In this document: piece by piece, positions 28,101 through 35,774 of the stretch
Position numbering within the stretch: position 1 is the stretch's first letter
How the letters are laid out: each line of letters starts with the position of its first letter
Assembly: GCA_900546925.1 (NCBI GenBank)
Contig: UREV01000001.1
Span: 98,123 to 162,122, forward strand
Length of the DNA stretch: 64,000 nucleotides
DNA from: an uncultured Bacteroides sp.
GTDB lineage: Bacteria > Bacteroidota > Bacteroidia > Bacteroidales > UBA932
Direction: 5' to 3'
Translations under genes and position numbers: made by a program
Notes under the pieces: model-generated
Told to the model about the DNA's origin: nothing
The model's database searches: none
Seen by the model: the letters and a program-made list of their open reading frames with translations, nothing else

Positions 28101-28246
28101 CGATAAAGCTTTCAAAATCCAAGGGTGGTGCGAAAGCGTCTGGGAAGACGGCGTCGAAGGCATCTGCTAAGGCGTCGAAAGCGGTGAAGCCTGCGAAACC
28201 TTCAGCAAAGTCGGTGAAACGGGCAGCGAAACCTAAGAAGGCATAG
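25151..28246 (+). CDS. rnr: ribonuclease R with extra segments and basic tails
   Basis: The protein has 1031 residues, well over the usual 700-800. The N-terminal 50 residues are rich in Arg and Gly (RRRRNGGERR), then cold-shock-like domains, then the RNB catalytic domain with the acidic motif TIDPEDAKDFDDALS near residue 285 and the motif TSPIRRYPD near residue 675. An S1 domain follows (GGEFDGHISGLTEWGMYVEI, about 735-815). The region after 840 is an Arg/Asp/Gly-rich then Lys/Ala-rich tail, histone-H1-like. Two regions look inserted: about 410-490 inside RNB (acidic, Ala/Glu-rich) and an enlarged stretch near 155-215. The enzyme degrades structured RNA 3' to 5'; the tails probably bind RNA. 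Confidence 0.95.
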   Translation: MAFDRRRRNGGERRNEDSRRRESNGRGGRGFGKKGGSFSGKGRKDNDKPLDECPQYTGTVQMTRDGFVFVKVDELEDDIYVRQGRTKGALNADTVRVAVTKEKTDDKRQEGVILEVVERSRKPFTGILHVVGNQAWVLMQSRVMPYDISIDITDLEGHSLHRRNAAVPESGYLKSLGNGEFAVAGVTETVDGVAKELTAHSGLKVAALVDSWEKGEPNPKGHLVDVLGEPGENDTEMHSILAEYGLPYRFEPEVENAADAISDKITEKDIRSRRDFRDTLTFTIDPEDAKDFDDALSFKKLSNGNFEVGVHIADVSYYVTPGSVVDKEAQSRGTSVYLVDRTVPMLPEKLSNKLCSLRPNEEKLTFSAVFEITPLAGIVGHWFGRTVIKSDYRFAYETAQQVIDNGEKALDMELRGGTDGIHSAVKDPILEASPEAAERRAKEAQANAEVAAPENDMESPSGDSFAEFKAVGRSEAMMGEGVYEGCVIPRELKEAILTLHKLASILRKRRFASGAISFERPEMKVEVDEKGRPIRVYQKMSKEANWLIEEFMLLANRSVAEFIATGGKMNGVAKKSAKTFVYRIHDEPNGEKIAGLRSFAGNFGYKMEEAEDGRKLAKALNGLLAEAKDKPEFAAIEMLALRSMAKACYSTDNIGHYGLAFKFYTHFTSPIRRYPDTMVHRLLQMYLDGADSQSKSYYEEQCQYASEREVIAAEAERSSTKYKLVEFMQDKVGGEFDGHISGLTEWGMYVEIEPTKIEGMVALRDIQSDFFEFDQDHYRIVGKRTGVIYNLGDPVKIRVKSTDLEQKLLDYELVETGNEDRMSHHEDIPGQYEERRPAAKVFDKTTRRRDTDSKGRSTRKFGDKSEGRTGDFRGRDDEESPKRGRSFRRDDRFAGSEEGLQERPSRSRRSDEGKPFSAGLGRSAGRDGFKKDRSFAEEASPVVPVEVNAAESFVAEPVAKPTRAPKPAAGEGDKAARKAKVQKAIKLSKSKGGAKASGKTASKASAKASKAVKPAKPSAKSVKRAAKPKKA

Positions 28247-28267
28247 ACTTACTCGCTTTAGTATGAC

Positions 28268-28355
28268 ATGGTTGCGCCAGGAGCTCGGACTCGTCCGCTC
28301 AGGTGCTTTGCAATTCGCGTCCCGAGTTCCGACTCCCGCCGCTGGCGTGACATGG
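28268..28355 (-). repeat. palindromic repeat family C
   Basis: Fits the inverted-repeat unit of 15376-15456 and 35622-35708 in reverse orientation: GGAGCTCGGACTC on the left, CGCTCAGGTGCTTTGCAATTCGCG in the centre, GAGTTCCGACTCCCGCCGCTGGC on the right. It fills the short gap between the convergent rnr and comF. Confidence 0.85.
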
Positions 28356-28364
28356 CTTTAGATC

Positions 28365-29162
28365 TTAATAGTTACTGACATATCCTAATGTTGCGGCGCT
28401 GAGTCTGGTCTCAGGGCCGCAAACTTTTTGTAGGACATCCATGCAGGCGGACATTGTAGCGCCTGTCGTGAACACGTCATCTACGATTAAGACATGCCGT
28501 AACTTATTGGTTATAATGGCATTGACCCGAACCGAAAAGGCGTTGCCGACATTTTGGCTTTTCGCGGCGACATCCAGTTTGGTCTGCGTCTGCGTGCGCC
28601 GCGATCTCACCAGAATGTCGGTCCGGACCTCCGCATTCAGCACCCGGCCGAGCTCGCGTGCCAGAACCTCCGCCTGATTGTAGCCTCTCCTGAACTGTCT
28701 GGACCAATGCAGTGGTACCGGTATGATCATGTCAATGTCCTGGAACAGTTCCGAGTTTTTCATGAACCGGCCGAGCATCTCCGCATAATATTTTCCCTCG
28801 GTAATGTCGCCGAGATATTTAAGTCTTTGTGGGATTCTCTTGTAGCGATTTTCGCCGTGATAGATGAACAAAGCCGTTGCGTATGAATACTTTACTGGTA
28901 CTTCGTTCTCTTCGTGGGCGGTTATATTCTCCTGAATTTTTGCATTGAGTTTATCAGCCATAGGGTTTATCCTCCGTTCCCAAAACCTGGTCAACGGCAG
29001 GTCGGCTTCACAATAAATGCACAAATGTTTTTCGTATAGCTGGAGCGTTTTTCCGCAGACCGCGCACTCCCTCGGGACAAGAAGATCCGCCACCGCCAAA
29101 CCCTCATCCATCAACACATTTACAACTTTCCTGGCAAAGCTGTATCCGTCAGCCACTTTCAT
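28365..29162 (-). CDS. comF: ComF-family phosphoribosyltransferase-like protein
   Basis: The protein has 265 residues. The N-terminal double zinc-finger region has CAVCGKTL and CIYCEADLP spaced as in ComFC, followed by the PRTase-like domain with HWSRQFRRGYNQAEVLAREL near residue 150 and the phosphoribosyl motif VLIVDDVFTTGATMSAC near residue 225. ComF proteins are required for natural transformation in several bacteria, acting after DNA uptake in the cytoplasm, though they also occur in species not known to transform. No other competence gene is nearby, so function here is uncertain. Confidence 0.9.
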   Translation of the reverse strand: MKVADGYSFARKVVNVLMDEGLAVADLLVPRECAVCGKTLQLYEKHLCIYCEADLPLTRFWERRINPMADKLNAKIQENITAHEENEVPVKYSYATALFIYHGENRYKRIPQRLKYLGDITEGKYYAEMLGRFMKNSELFQDIDMIIPVPLHWSRQFRRGYNQAEVLARELGRVLNAEVRTDILVRSRRTQTQTKLDVAAKSQNVGNAFSVRVNAIITNKLRHVLIVDDVFTTGATMSACMDVLQKVCGPETRLSAATLGYVSNY

Positions 29163-29246
29163 ACCTTACATCCTCTTTCTTCAAATATCTTCCGAAAGTT
29201 ACAGAAATTTTTCAACGGTTGCAACTAGGTTGCAGGAGATTATGAC

Positions 29247-29254
29247 TATATTTG
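29247..29254 (+). promoter_or_regulatory. -7 promoter box for the His-rich exported protein
   Basis: TATATTTG, 21 bases upstream of the likely start. Confidence 0.6.
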
Positions 29255-29275
29255 CAAAAATGATTTAATTGAGTG

Positions 29276-29725
29276 ATGCTTATGCGGACGGGGATTTCTA
29301 AAGTTGTTATGTGCGTAGCGACATTTATGTTGCTGCTCATGTCGGCTATTCCGCATCACCATCACTGTACAGAAGCAGACACTTTCCGTCATATAGATTA
29401 CATCTGTTTTGCAGATAACGGGGCCATCGAAGGAGATGCGTGCGATGATTGCAACTCTGACCATGAGGTTAACCACGATATGGAACATTCCCATGAAGGT
29501 GGACATGTTCATCTTCATTCTATCGTGACTATCGCGGAACGAATCGTCGATGTCTCTGCGTATCTTACTGCTTTTGAACTGATTACACCTGAATTATTGT
29601 TGCCTGACAGTCCTCTTTTCGAAGTGGAGCATGTAAGTCAGGTTCCTGTCGACATAAAATTATTGTCCACGTGTCTGTCCCGCGTGCAGTGGAAACGTGG
29701 CCCTCCGTCATCGGCTGTTTGCTAA
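29276..29725 (+). CDS. small His/Cys-rich exported protein next to metal efflux genes
   Basis: About 149 residues; GTG at 29273 and ATG at 29276 or 29282 are all possible starts. A hydrophobic N-terminal segment (VVMCVATFMLLLMSAIP) is followed at once by HHHH and CTEADTFRHIDYICF. The middle is acidic with CDDCNSDHE and a His cluster (HDMEHSHEGGHVHLH). The C-terminal third is not metal-ligand rich. I know of similar short His-rich proteins in front of RND metal-efflux operons in this phylum, but I cannot name the family with confidence. A role in metal sensing or buffering at the outer side of the inner membrane is likely. The gap to the adaptor gene is filled by a repeat. Confidence 0.65.
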   Translation: MLMRTGISKVVMCVATFMLLLMSAIPHHHHCTEADTFRHIDYICFADNGAIEGDACDDCNSDHEVNHDMEHSHEGGHVHLHSIVTIAERIVDVSAYLTAFELITPELLLPDSPLFEVEHVSQVPVDIKLLSTCLSRVQWKRGPPSSAVC

Positions 29726-29726
29726 G

Positions 29727-29885
29727 CGCAAGCTCTTATTTGAGGGTTATCACTCGTTCGAAGGCTTTAAGCCCCACGCACTTTTTGAGTACACGTTACC
29801 CTCACCCTAAATCCTGAGTCTCGGGGAAGGGACTTGCTTTCGCCCTCTCGGGCTCCATAAGCCGTGTTTCGCAAGTGCGAAACTA
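29727..29885 (-). repeat. intergenic repeat family B, full copy
   Basis: About 155 bases, reverse complement of 15683-15832, starting GCGCAAGCTCTTATTTGAGG and ending in TTTCGCAAGTGCGAAAC. It separates two genes on the same strand (His-rich protein and adaptor). That placement matters because it leaves no promoter of the usual type that I can see for the adaptor. Confidence 0.85.
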
Positions 29886-29906
29886 AAGTTACAAATATAA
29901 ACAGCC

Positions 29907-31178
29907 ATGAAACATATACCATATTATATAATGACAGCCGCATTGGCCATATTTGTCGGATGCGGAAACAATTCGAACCATTCTCACAGCCATGAAGCTG
30001 AAGAGCATGAGGTTCACGAGCACTCACACGATGGTCATGACTACGATCATGATCACGATCACGACCACAATCATGACGCAGAACACGCGCATGACCACGA
30101 CCACGGCCACAGCCACGACGCCCACGCCGAAGAGTCTCACAACCATGCTCCTGGCATAATCGAATTCACTAAGGCTCAGGCAGATGCGGCAGAACTCGAA
30201 ATCGAGACCGTACAGCCTGCATCATTCAACGCCGTAATCAGAACAAGCGGTGAAATCCTGCCGGCACAGGGCGATGAAAAAACCGTCGTAGCCACCACAT
30301 CAGGAATCGTGACACTTGGCTCAGGCAGCAGAATCCTTCCGGGAGTCAAAGTCTCCAAAGGCGCGACCGTAGCCGTGATTTCCTCTGAAGAAATGGCCGC
30401 CGGCGACCCTGTAGCCAAGGCTAAAGCCGAATTCGATGCCGCTGAAAAAGCCTTCGAAAGAGCCGAAAGTCTTGTTAAGGTCAATGCTATTTCTCAGAAG
30501 TCTTACGACCAGGCGAAGAAAGACTACGAGACAGCCAAATCCAGCTACGAAGCCTATAAAGGAAAGTTCGGAGAAAAAGGACTTTCAGTCGTATCTCCGA
30601 TGGCCGGCTATATCACACAAGTTATTGTCAATGACGGTGATTACGTAGAAGCCGGACAGCCAATTGCAGTCGTAAGCCAGAACAACAGGCTCCAGCTCAG
30701 AGCTGATTTGCCTGAAAAATACTGGTCCAGCGCGAACCGCATCTACAGCGCTAATTTCAAACCTTCTTACTCATCAGAAACCGTCAGTCTCAAGAACCTT
30801 GGCGGAAGACTGATTTCTGCAGGACGAACAGCAGCCAAAGGAACTTTCTATATTCCTGTAATATTCGAATTCAACAACGCAGGTAACTTTGTGCCTGGTG
30901 CGTTCTGTGATATTTACCTTATTGAAGGTCAGAAAGATAATGTCATTTCAGTACCTGAAACAGCATTGACAGAAGAACAAGGAGTTTACTTCGTTTATCT
31001 GAAAGTCTGCGAGACTGAATACAAGAAGCAAGAAGTAAAAATAGGAGAGAGCGACGGTATTCGCAGGGAAATCCTAGTCGGCCTTCATGAGGGCGACATC
31101 GTGGTGACCAAAGGCGCTATGCAGGTAAAGCTCGCATCTGTAAAAGGCTCTATTCCAGGACATACTCACAACCATTAA
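29907..31178 (+). CDS. RND efflux periplasmic adaptor (CusB/CzcB-like) with a long His-rich segment
   Basis: The protein has 423 residues. A lipobox (IFVGC, Cys at about residue 19) marks it as a lipoprotein. Residues 24-80 are nearly all His, Asp, Glu and Ala, with (HD)n runs, an obvious metal-binding segment. The rest is a standard membrane-fusion protein: lipoyl half-motifs, the alpha-helical hairpin (AKAEFDAAEKAFERAESL, about 165-215), then beta-barrel domains. It links the inner-membrane pump encoded next to the outer-membrane channel. It starts 12 bases ahead of the pump gene. The metal is not fixed by the sequence; copper, zinc, cobalt or cadmium are possible. Confidence 0.9.
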   Translation: MKHIPYYIMTAALAIFVGCGNNSNHSHSHEAEEHEVHEHSHDGHDYDHDHDHDHNHDAEHAHDHDHGHSHDAHAEESHNHAPGIIEFTKAQADAAELEIETVQPASFNAVIRTSGEILPAQGDEKTVVATTSGIVTLGSGSRILPGVKVSKGATVAVISSEEMAAGDPVAKAKAEFDAAEKAFERAESLVKVNAISQKSYDQAKKDYETAKSSYEAYKGKFGEKGLSVVSPMAGYITQVIVNDGDYVEAGQPIAVVSQNNRLQLRADLPEKYWSSANRIYSANFKPSYSSETVSLKNLGGRLISAGRTAAKGTFYIPVIFEFNNAGNFVPGAFCDIYLIEGQKDNVISVPETALTEEQGVYFVYLKVCETEYKKQEVKIGESDGIRREILVGLHEGDIVVTKGAMQVKLASVKGSIPGHTHNH

Positions 31179-31190
31179 TAGTATATTGTT

Positions 31191-34100
31191 ATGCTTGACA
31201 AGATAATCAGATTCTCACTGCAGAACAGACTGTTCATACTTATGGCGGCAGTTCTGCTGATTGTCGGGGGACTCTATACTACGGAGCACATGGATGTGGA
31301 TGTTTTCCCTGACTTGAACGCCCCTACGGTAGTTGTGATGACAGAGGCCACAGGTATGGCTCCGGAAGAGGTCGAAAGACTTGTTACCTTCCCTGTCGAG
31401 ACTGCTGTGAACGGTGCTACCGACGTAAGACGTGTACGATCTTCTTCTACTACCGGTTTCTCAGTGGTTTGGGTGGAATTCGATTGGGGAACAGATATTT
31501 ACAGAGACAGACAGATCGTCTCTGAGAAACTCGCGGAAGTAAGTGAATCTCTTCCTCCGACTTGCGGAAAGCCTACTTTGGGACCGCAGTCCTCTATTCT
31601 CGGTGAAGTACTCATCTTGGGTCTTACTTCCGACAAGACATCCATGCAGGACCTCCGCACCATAGCGGACTGGACTATCAGACCACGACTTCTCTCACTT
31701 GGCGGCGTCGCTCAGGTAACAGTCCTCGGAGGCGATATTAAAGAATATCAGATTCTGCTTTCTCCTGAGAAGATGCGCCACTACGGCATTTCGCTTCAGG
31801 AAGTTTTAGCTTCAGCTCAGGATATGAACCGCAACTCTGCCGGTGGAGTTCTCTATGAGTATGGTAATGAATACATTATAAGAGGTGTCCTGTCTACGGA
31901 TAATGCTGCCGAACTCGGACGTGCAGTGGTGAAAATGGACGGCGACGCTCCTATAACATTGTCCGATATCGCCGAAATTAAGGCCGGAGCAAAAGCACCT
32001 AAACTCGGAACTGCTTCCCATAGGGGCAAGCCTGCTGTCCTGATGACAGTGACCAAGCAGCCTAATGCCAGCACCATAGATCTGACAGCAAAACTGGATC
32101 ATGCTGTCCAGGATCTCAAAACACAGTTGCCTTCCGATATAAATATCGCCACAGATATTTTCCGTCAGCAGAAATTCATAGACAGTTCTATCGACAACAT
32201 AAAGAAATCCCTTTATGAAGGAGCATTGTTCGTAATTATCGTGCTGTTCTTCTTCCTGATGAATGTCAGGACCACGTTGATTTCACTTGTGACCATTCCG
32301 CTTTCACTCCTCGTGTCGATATTGACACTGAAAGCGTTTGGACTTACTATCAACACCATGAGTATCGGCGGTATGGCCATAGCCATAGGCTCGCTGGTAG
32401 ACGATGCCATAGTCGATGTGGAGAACGTGTTCAAGCATCTGCGAAAGAATCGTCAACTTCCTGAGAATGAGAGGAAACCGATTCCCGAAGTGGTGTTCAA
32501 CGCCTCCAGAGAAGTCCGTCTTCCTATATTGAATTCCACATTCATCATCGTAGTCAGCTTCGTTCCGCTTTTCTTCCTCACAGGAATGGAAGGACGTATG
32601 CTCAGACCGCTTGGAATCGCATTTATCACAGCGCTTTTTGCTTCCACACTGGTAGCATTGACATTGACCCCAGTCCTCTGCAGCTTCCTTTTGGGACGCG
32701 ACAGCAGCGACAAGGCGGGGAAGGATCCGGCGCTGGTGAGATGGCTCCAGAAAGTGTACAACGTGGCATTGGAGTGGGTGCTCGCGCACAAGAAAACCAC
32801 TTTGGGCGGCGTTCTGGCCCTGTTTGCGGTGGCATTGGGAGTGTTCTTCAGCTTCGGCAGCAGCTTCCTTCCCGCATTCAACGAGGGTTCGTTCACGATT
32901 AACGTCAGCACCCTTCCTGGCGTCTCTCTTGAGGAATCCGACTACGTGGGCAGAAAAGCCGAGGAACTTCTCCTGACCGTCCCTGAAATCAAGACTGTTG
33001 CCAGAAAGACCGGCCGCGCCGAACTCGATGAGCATGCGCTCGGAGTGAATACCTCTGAGATCGAGGCGCCGTTCGAGCTCGGAAAGCGTCACAAGAGCGA
33101 GGTGGTCGCCGAAATCAGGAAAAAGCTGAATACTTTACCTGGGGTCAATGTCGAAATAGGTCAGCCTATATCGCATCGTATCGACGCAATGCTCTCAGGT
33201 ACAAGGGCTAACATCGCCATTAAACTTTTCGGTACAGATCTGAACAAGATGTTTGAGCTCGGCAACAAGATCAAATCAGAGATTTCCGAAATCCCTGGTG
33301 TCGTGGATCTTAACGTGGAGCAACAGATAGAACGTCCTCAGCTTCAGATTACGCCGAAACGCGAGATGCTGGCCAAATATGGTATTACCCCGTCAGAGTT
33401 CTCTGATATGGTAGAGGTATATCTTGCCGGTTCAGTGGTCTCACAGGTTTACGAGGGCAACCAGGTGTTCGATTTGACAGTCAAGGCTGCAGATGACAGC
33501 CGCAACACCATTGACGAAATCAGAAATATCCCTGTGGATGCAGCCGGAGGAAAGATACCGTTCGGTCAAATCGCCGAAATCCGTTCAGCGGCCGGCCCGA
33601 ACACCATTAATCGAGAGAATGTGTCACGCAAGATCGTGATCTCTGCCAATGTTTCTGATGGTGATTTGCAAGGCGCTGTAAATCAGATACGTAAGAAGAT
33701 CGAAGATAAAGTGGAACTGCCAGAAGGATATCATGTGGAGTATGGCGGACAGTTCGAAAGCGCACAGGCCGCGACCAGAACATTGCTTATCACTTCGTTG
33801 ATGGCGATTGTGGTTATCTTCCTCTTGCTCTATGGACAGTTTAAAGATATACGTCAGGCGTCAGCAGTGCTTCTTAACCTGCCTCTCGCCCTTATCGGTG
33901 GTGTGTTTGCGATTTTCTTCGCGGACAAGATTATCAGTATCCCTGCCATTATCGGTTTCATATCTCTGTTCGGTATCGCGACACGCAACGGTATGTTGCT
34001 GATCGACAGATACAATGAACTCCGCCAGGGCGGCATGTCTCTTCATGATGCCGTTTTGACCGGTTCATTGGAAAGACTTAATCCGATACTTATGACGGCA

Positions 34101-34271
34101 TTGACCTCAGCATTGGCACTGATTCCTCTGGCTCTGGGAGGCGAACTTCCGGGCAACGAAATTCAGAGTCCGATGGCTAAGGTTTTGCTCGGAGGTCTTC
34201 TCACATCCACCCTTTTGAACGGATTTGTGATACCGGTAGTCTATACTTTGATCAGTCGTAAGAAGTCATGA
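31191..34271 (+). CDS. heavy-metal-type RND efflux pump (CusA/CzcA family)
   Basis: The protein has 1026 residues with twelve membrane segments and two large periplasmic loops. HME-family marks are the N-terminal FSLQNRLFILMAAVLLIVGG segment, DVFPDLNAPTVVVMTEATGM, and the proton-relay acidic cluster in TM4 (GSLVDDAIVDVENV near residue 402). It uses the proton gradient to push metal ions out across the envelope. Two overlapping copies of the GTCAATG oligomer occur on the minus strand at 32655-32668, and GGTCAATG copies at 33143 and 34098. It forms an operon with the adaptor and the channel. Confidence 0.93.
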   Translation: MLDKIIRFSLQNRLFILMAAVLLIVGGLYTTEHMDVDVFPDLNAPTVVVMTEATGMAPEEVERLVTFPVETAVNGATDVRRVRSSSTTGFSVVWVEFDWGTDIYRDRQIVSEKLAEVSESLPPTCGKPTLGPQSSILGEVLILGLTSDKTSMQDLRTIADWTIRPRLLSLGGVAQVTVLGGDIKEYQILLSPEKMRHYGISLQEVLASAQDMNRNSAGGVLYEYGNEYIIRGVLSTDNAAELGRAVVKMDGDAPITLSDIAEIKAGAKAPKLGTASHRGKPAVLMTVTKQPNASTIDLTAKLDHAVQDLKTQLPSDINIATDIFRQQKFIDSSIDNIKKSLYEGALFVIIVLFFFLMNVRTTLISLVTIPLSLLVSILTLKAFGLTINTMSIGGMAIAIGSLVDDAIVDVENVFKHLRKNRQLPENERKPIPEVVFNASREVRLPILNSTFIIVVSFVPLFFLTGMEGRMLRPLGIAFITALFASTLVALTLTPVLCSFLLGRDSSDKAGKDPALVRWLQKVYNVALEWVLAHKKTTLGGVLALFAVALGVFFSFGSSFLPAFNEGSFTINVSTLPGVSLEESDYVGRKAEELLLTVPEIKTVARKTGRAELDEHALGVNTSEIEAPFELGKRHKSEVVAEIRKKLNTLPGVNVEIGQPISHRIDAMLSGTRANIAIKLFGTDLNKMFELGNKIKSEISEIPGVVDLNVEQQIERPQLQITPKREMLAKYGITPSEFSDMVEVYLAGSVVSQVYEGNQVFDLTVKAADDSRNTIDEIRNIPVDAAGGKIPFGQIAEIRSAAGPNTINRENVSRKIVISANVSDGDLQGAVNQIRKKIEDKVELPEGYHVEYGGQFESAQAATRTLLITSLMAIVVIFLLLYGQFKDIRQASAVLLNLPLALIGGVFAIFFADKIISIPAIIGFISLFGIATRNGMLLIDRYNELRQGGMSLHDAVLTGSLERLNPILMTALTSALALIPLALGGELPGNEIQSPMAKVLLGGLLTSTLLNGFVIPVVYTLISRKKS

Positions 34272-34318
34272 CCTTACAAAAAAGGCATGACGTTCTTGCA
34301 AAATTAAAAATTGCATAT

Positions 34319-35512
34319 ATGAATATCAATAAGTTACAAACTATCGTCCTTGCATTTTGCATGGCCTTCCTTACAGAGGCCGCTTTTGGACAGGATTTGG
34401 CAGATGTGCTGAAAAGCGTAGAAGAGAACAATACAGAACTGATCGCTTTGAGGAAACAAAGTGAATCTGAAAAATATTCTTTCCAGGCAGAACGTGCGCT
34501 GGAGTCGCCTGAAATCGGCTTCGGCTATTTGTGGGGGCCAAAAGATGTCGGAACCAGAAAGGATATTTCTATATCTCAAAGTTTCGATATTGCAGCCCTC
34601 TCGGGTACACGCAAGAAAATCAGTGAGTCAAAGACCCGCTTGGAGGATCTTAGTTATTCGCTTAACAGACAGCGTGTTCTCTTGGAAACCGAGCAGATTT
34701 GCATACGCCTGATTTGGTGTAATGCCATGGCTTCCGAACTATCTTCCAGACTGGACCGTTCTTCGGAGCTGGAGAAGCTTAGCCGAGAGATGTTCGAGAA
34801 GGGCGAGATCGATGCTGTGGAGATGAACAATGCGCGTATCGCTTACCTAGCCCAGAAGAATGCTTTGTCTCGCAATGAGATTGAGCGTCAGTCGCTTATG
34901 ACGGATCTTCAGAGACTGAACGGAGGCGAGGCCATAAGTTTCGACCAAAAGTCTTTCGAGGGCCTGCCGGTCCTGCCTAAGGATTTCGAGGCTTGGTACG
35001 CCGAGGCCGCCAGGAAAAGTCCGGAACTGAAATTCGCCCGCCAGAATGTTGAGGTCAATGCTGCAGTGGCGCAGTCGGTGCGTATGTCTAATTGGCCTTC
35101 GTTCACTGCCGGTTATATGGCGGAACTGGTAAAAGATAGTAATTTTCACGGAGTTACCTTCGGAATATCTATTCCGTTGTGGTCTGTCAGGAGCAAGAGT
35201 ATGCAGGCCCGCAGTTCTGTCAATGCTGCCAAGCTGGAGGAACGTGATGTGAATTGTCAGGCTTATCTGAGGCTTAAAGGATTGTATGACAAGACGCATA
35301 GTCTGGAGGTTATTTCCTCTGAGTTGGATGAGTCGCTGGCCATGGCTAAAGAGTCTATCTCATTGATTAATACGAAGTTTAAAGATGGCGAAATCTCCAT
35401 TCTCGATGAAATCATGGATTGGAGCCTGTATTATTCAGTAGTTGACGAGTCTCTCCAGGCCGACCGTGATTACCACCTCGCCCTCGCCGAACTGAACTCT
35501 TGGAATCTGTAG
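34319..35512 (+). CDS. TolC-family outer-membrane channel of the metal efflux system
   Basis: I start it at MNINKLQT (34319), which gives a signal peptide ending in AFG-Q. The frame is open back to 34268, overlapping the pump gene, but that part has no signal-peptide character. The mature part is mostly amphipathic helix with the paired pattern of TolC/CusC proteins (EQICIRLIWCNAMA, LSREMFEKGEIDAVEMNNARIAYL, then KFARQNVEVNAAVAQS, MSNWPSFTAGYMAEL). It completes the three-part efflux complex. Confidence 0.88.
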   Translation: MNINKLQTIVLAFCMAFLTEAAFGQDLADVLKSVEENNTELIALRKQSESEKYSFQAERALESPEIGFGYLWGPKDVGTRKDISISQSFDIAALSGTRKKISESKTRLEDLSYSLNRQRVLLETEQICIRLIWCNAMASELSSRLDRSSELEKLSREMFEKGEIDAVEMNNARIAYLAQKNALSRNEIERQSLMTDLQRLNGGEAISFDQKSFEGLPVLPKDFEAWYAEAARKSPELKFARQNVEVNAAVAQSVRMSNWPSFTAGYMAELVKDSNFHGVTFGISIPLWSVRSKSMQARSSVNAAKLEERDVNCQAYLRLKGLYDKTHSLEVISSELDESLAMAKESISLINTKFKDGEISILDEIMDWSLYYSVVDESLQADRDYHLALAELNSWNL

Positions 35513-35520
35513 GCGTCTAG

Positions 35521-35615
35521 TTCGTTCGGTTTAAAACGTTTTCTACCGGACAAAAGTCTACTTTGGTTGTTTTTGTCCGGGCAAAGGATGGTTCTACCGG
35601 ATAAAACGTTAGCTA
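35521..35615 (+). terminator. terminator-like hairpins after the channel gene
   Basis: ACCGGACAAAA (35545-35555) pairs with TTTTGTCCGG (35571-35580) with a T-rich loop region, and outer blocks AAACGTTTTCTACCGG and ACCGGATAAAACGTT are also mutually complementary in part. It could end the efflux operon; there is no clean T-run at the end, so confidence is moderate. Confidence 0.5.
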
Positions 35616-35621
35616 CATCCA

Positions 35622-35708
35622 TGTTACGCCAGCGGCAGGAGGCGGAACTCAGACCGCGAATTACGCAGTACCTGAGCGGGTGAGTTCGACCTCCAGCCGC
35701 AACCACGC
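35622..35708 (+). repeat. palindromic repeat family C
   Basis: Same layout and orientation as 15376-15456: CGCCAGCGGCAGGAGGCGG, AACTCAGACCGCGAATTACGCAG, CCTGAGCGGGTGAG, then CCTCCAGCCGC. It lies in the 260-base gap between the efflux operon and the next receptor. Confidence 0.85.
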
Positions 35709-35774
35709 AACCCGAACTTGTCGCTTTAATAATTTCATCTTATATTTATGTCCGATAAAACGGACTTAAAAATT

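Noticed and set aside
28365..29162. A full natural-competence locus around comF
   Set aside because: No comEA, comEC, dprA or pilus gene is in the window; comF and radA are widespread in non-competent species too.
30000..30160. The (CATGAC)-like tandem DNA repeats in the adaptor gene as a CRISPR or VNTR
   Set aside because: They encode the His/Asp-rich metal-binding stretch of the adaptor; no unit-spacer structure.
32304..33092. 262-codon open frame antisense to the RND pump gene
   Set aside because: Shadow of a GC-rich coding region; composition is unlike real proteins here.
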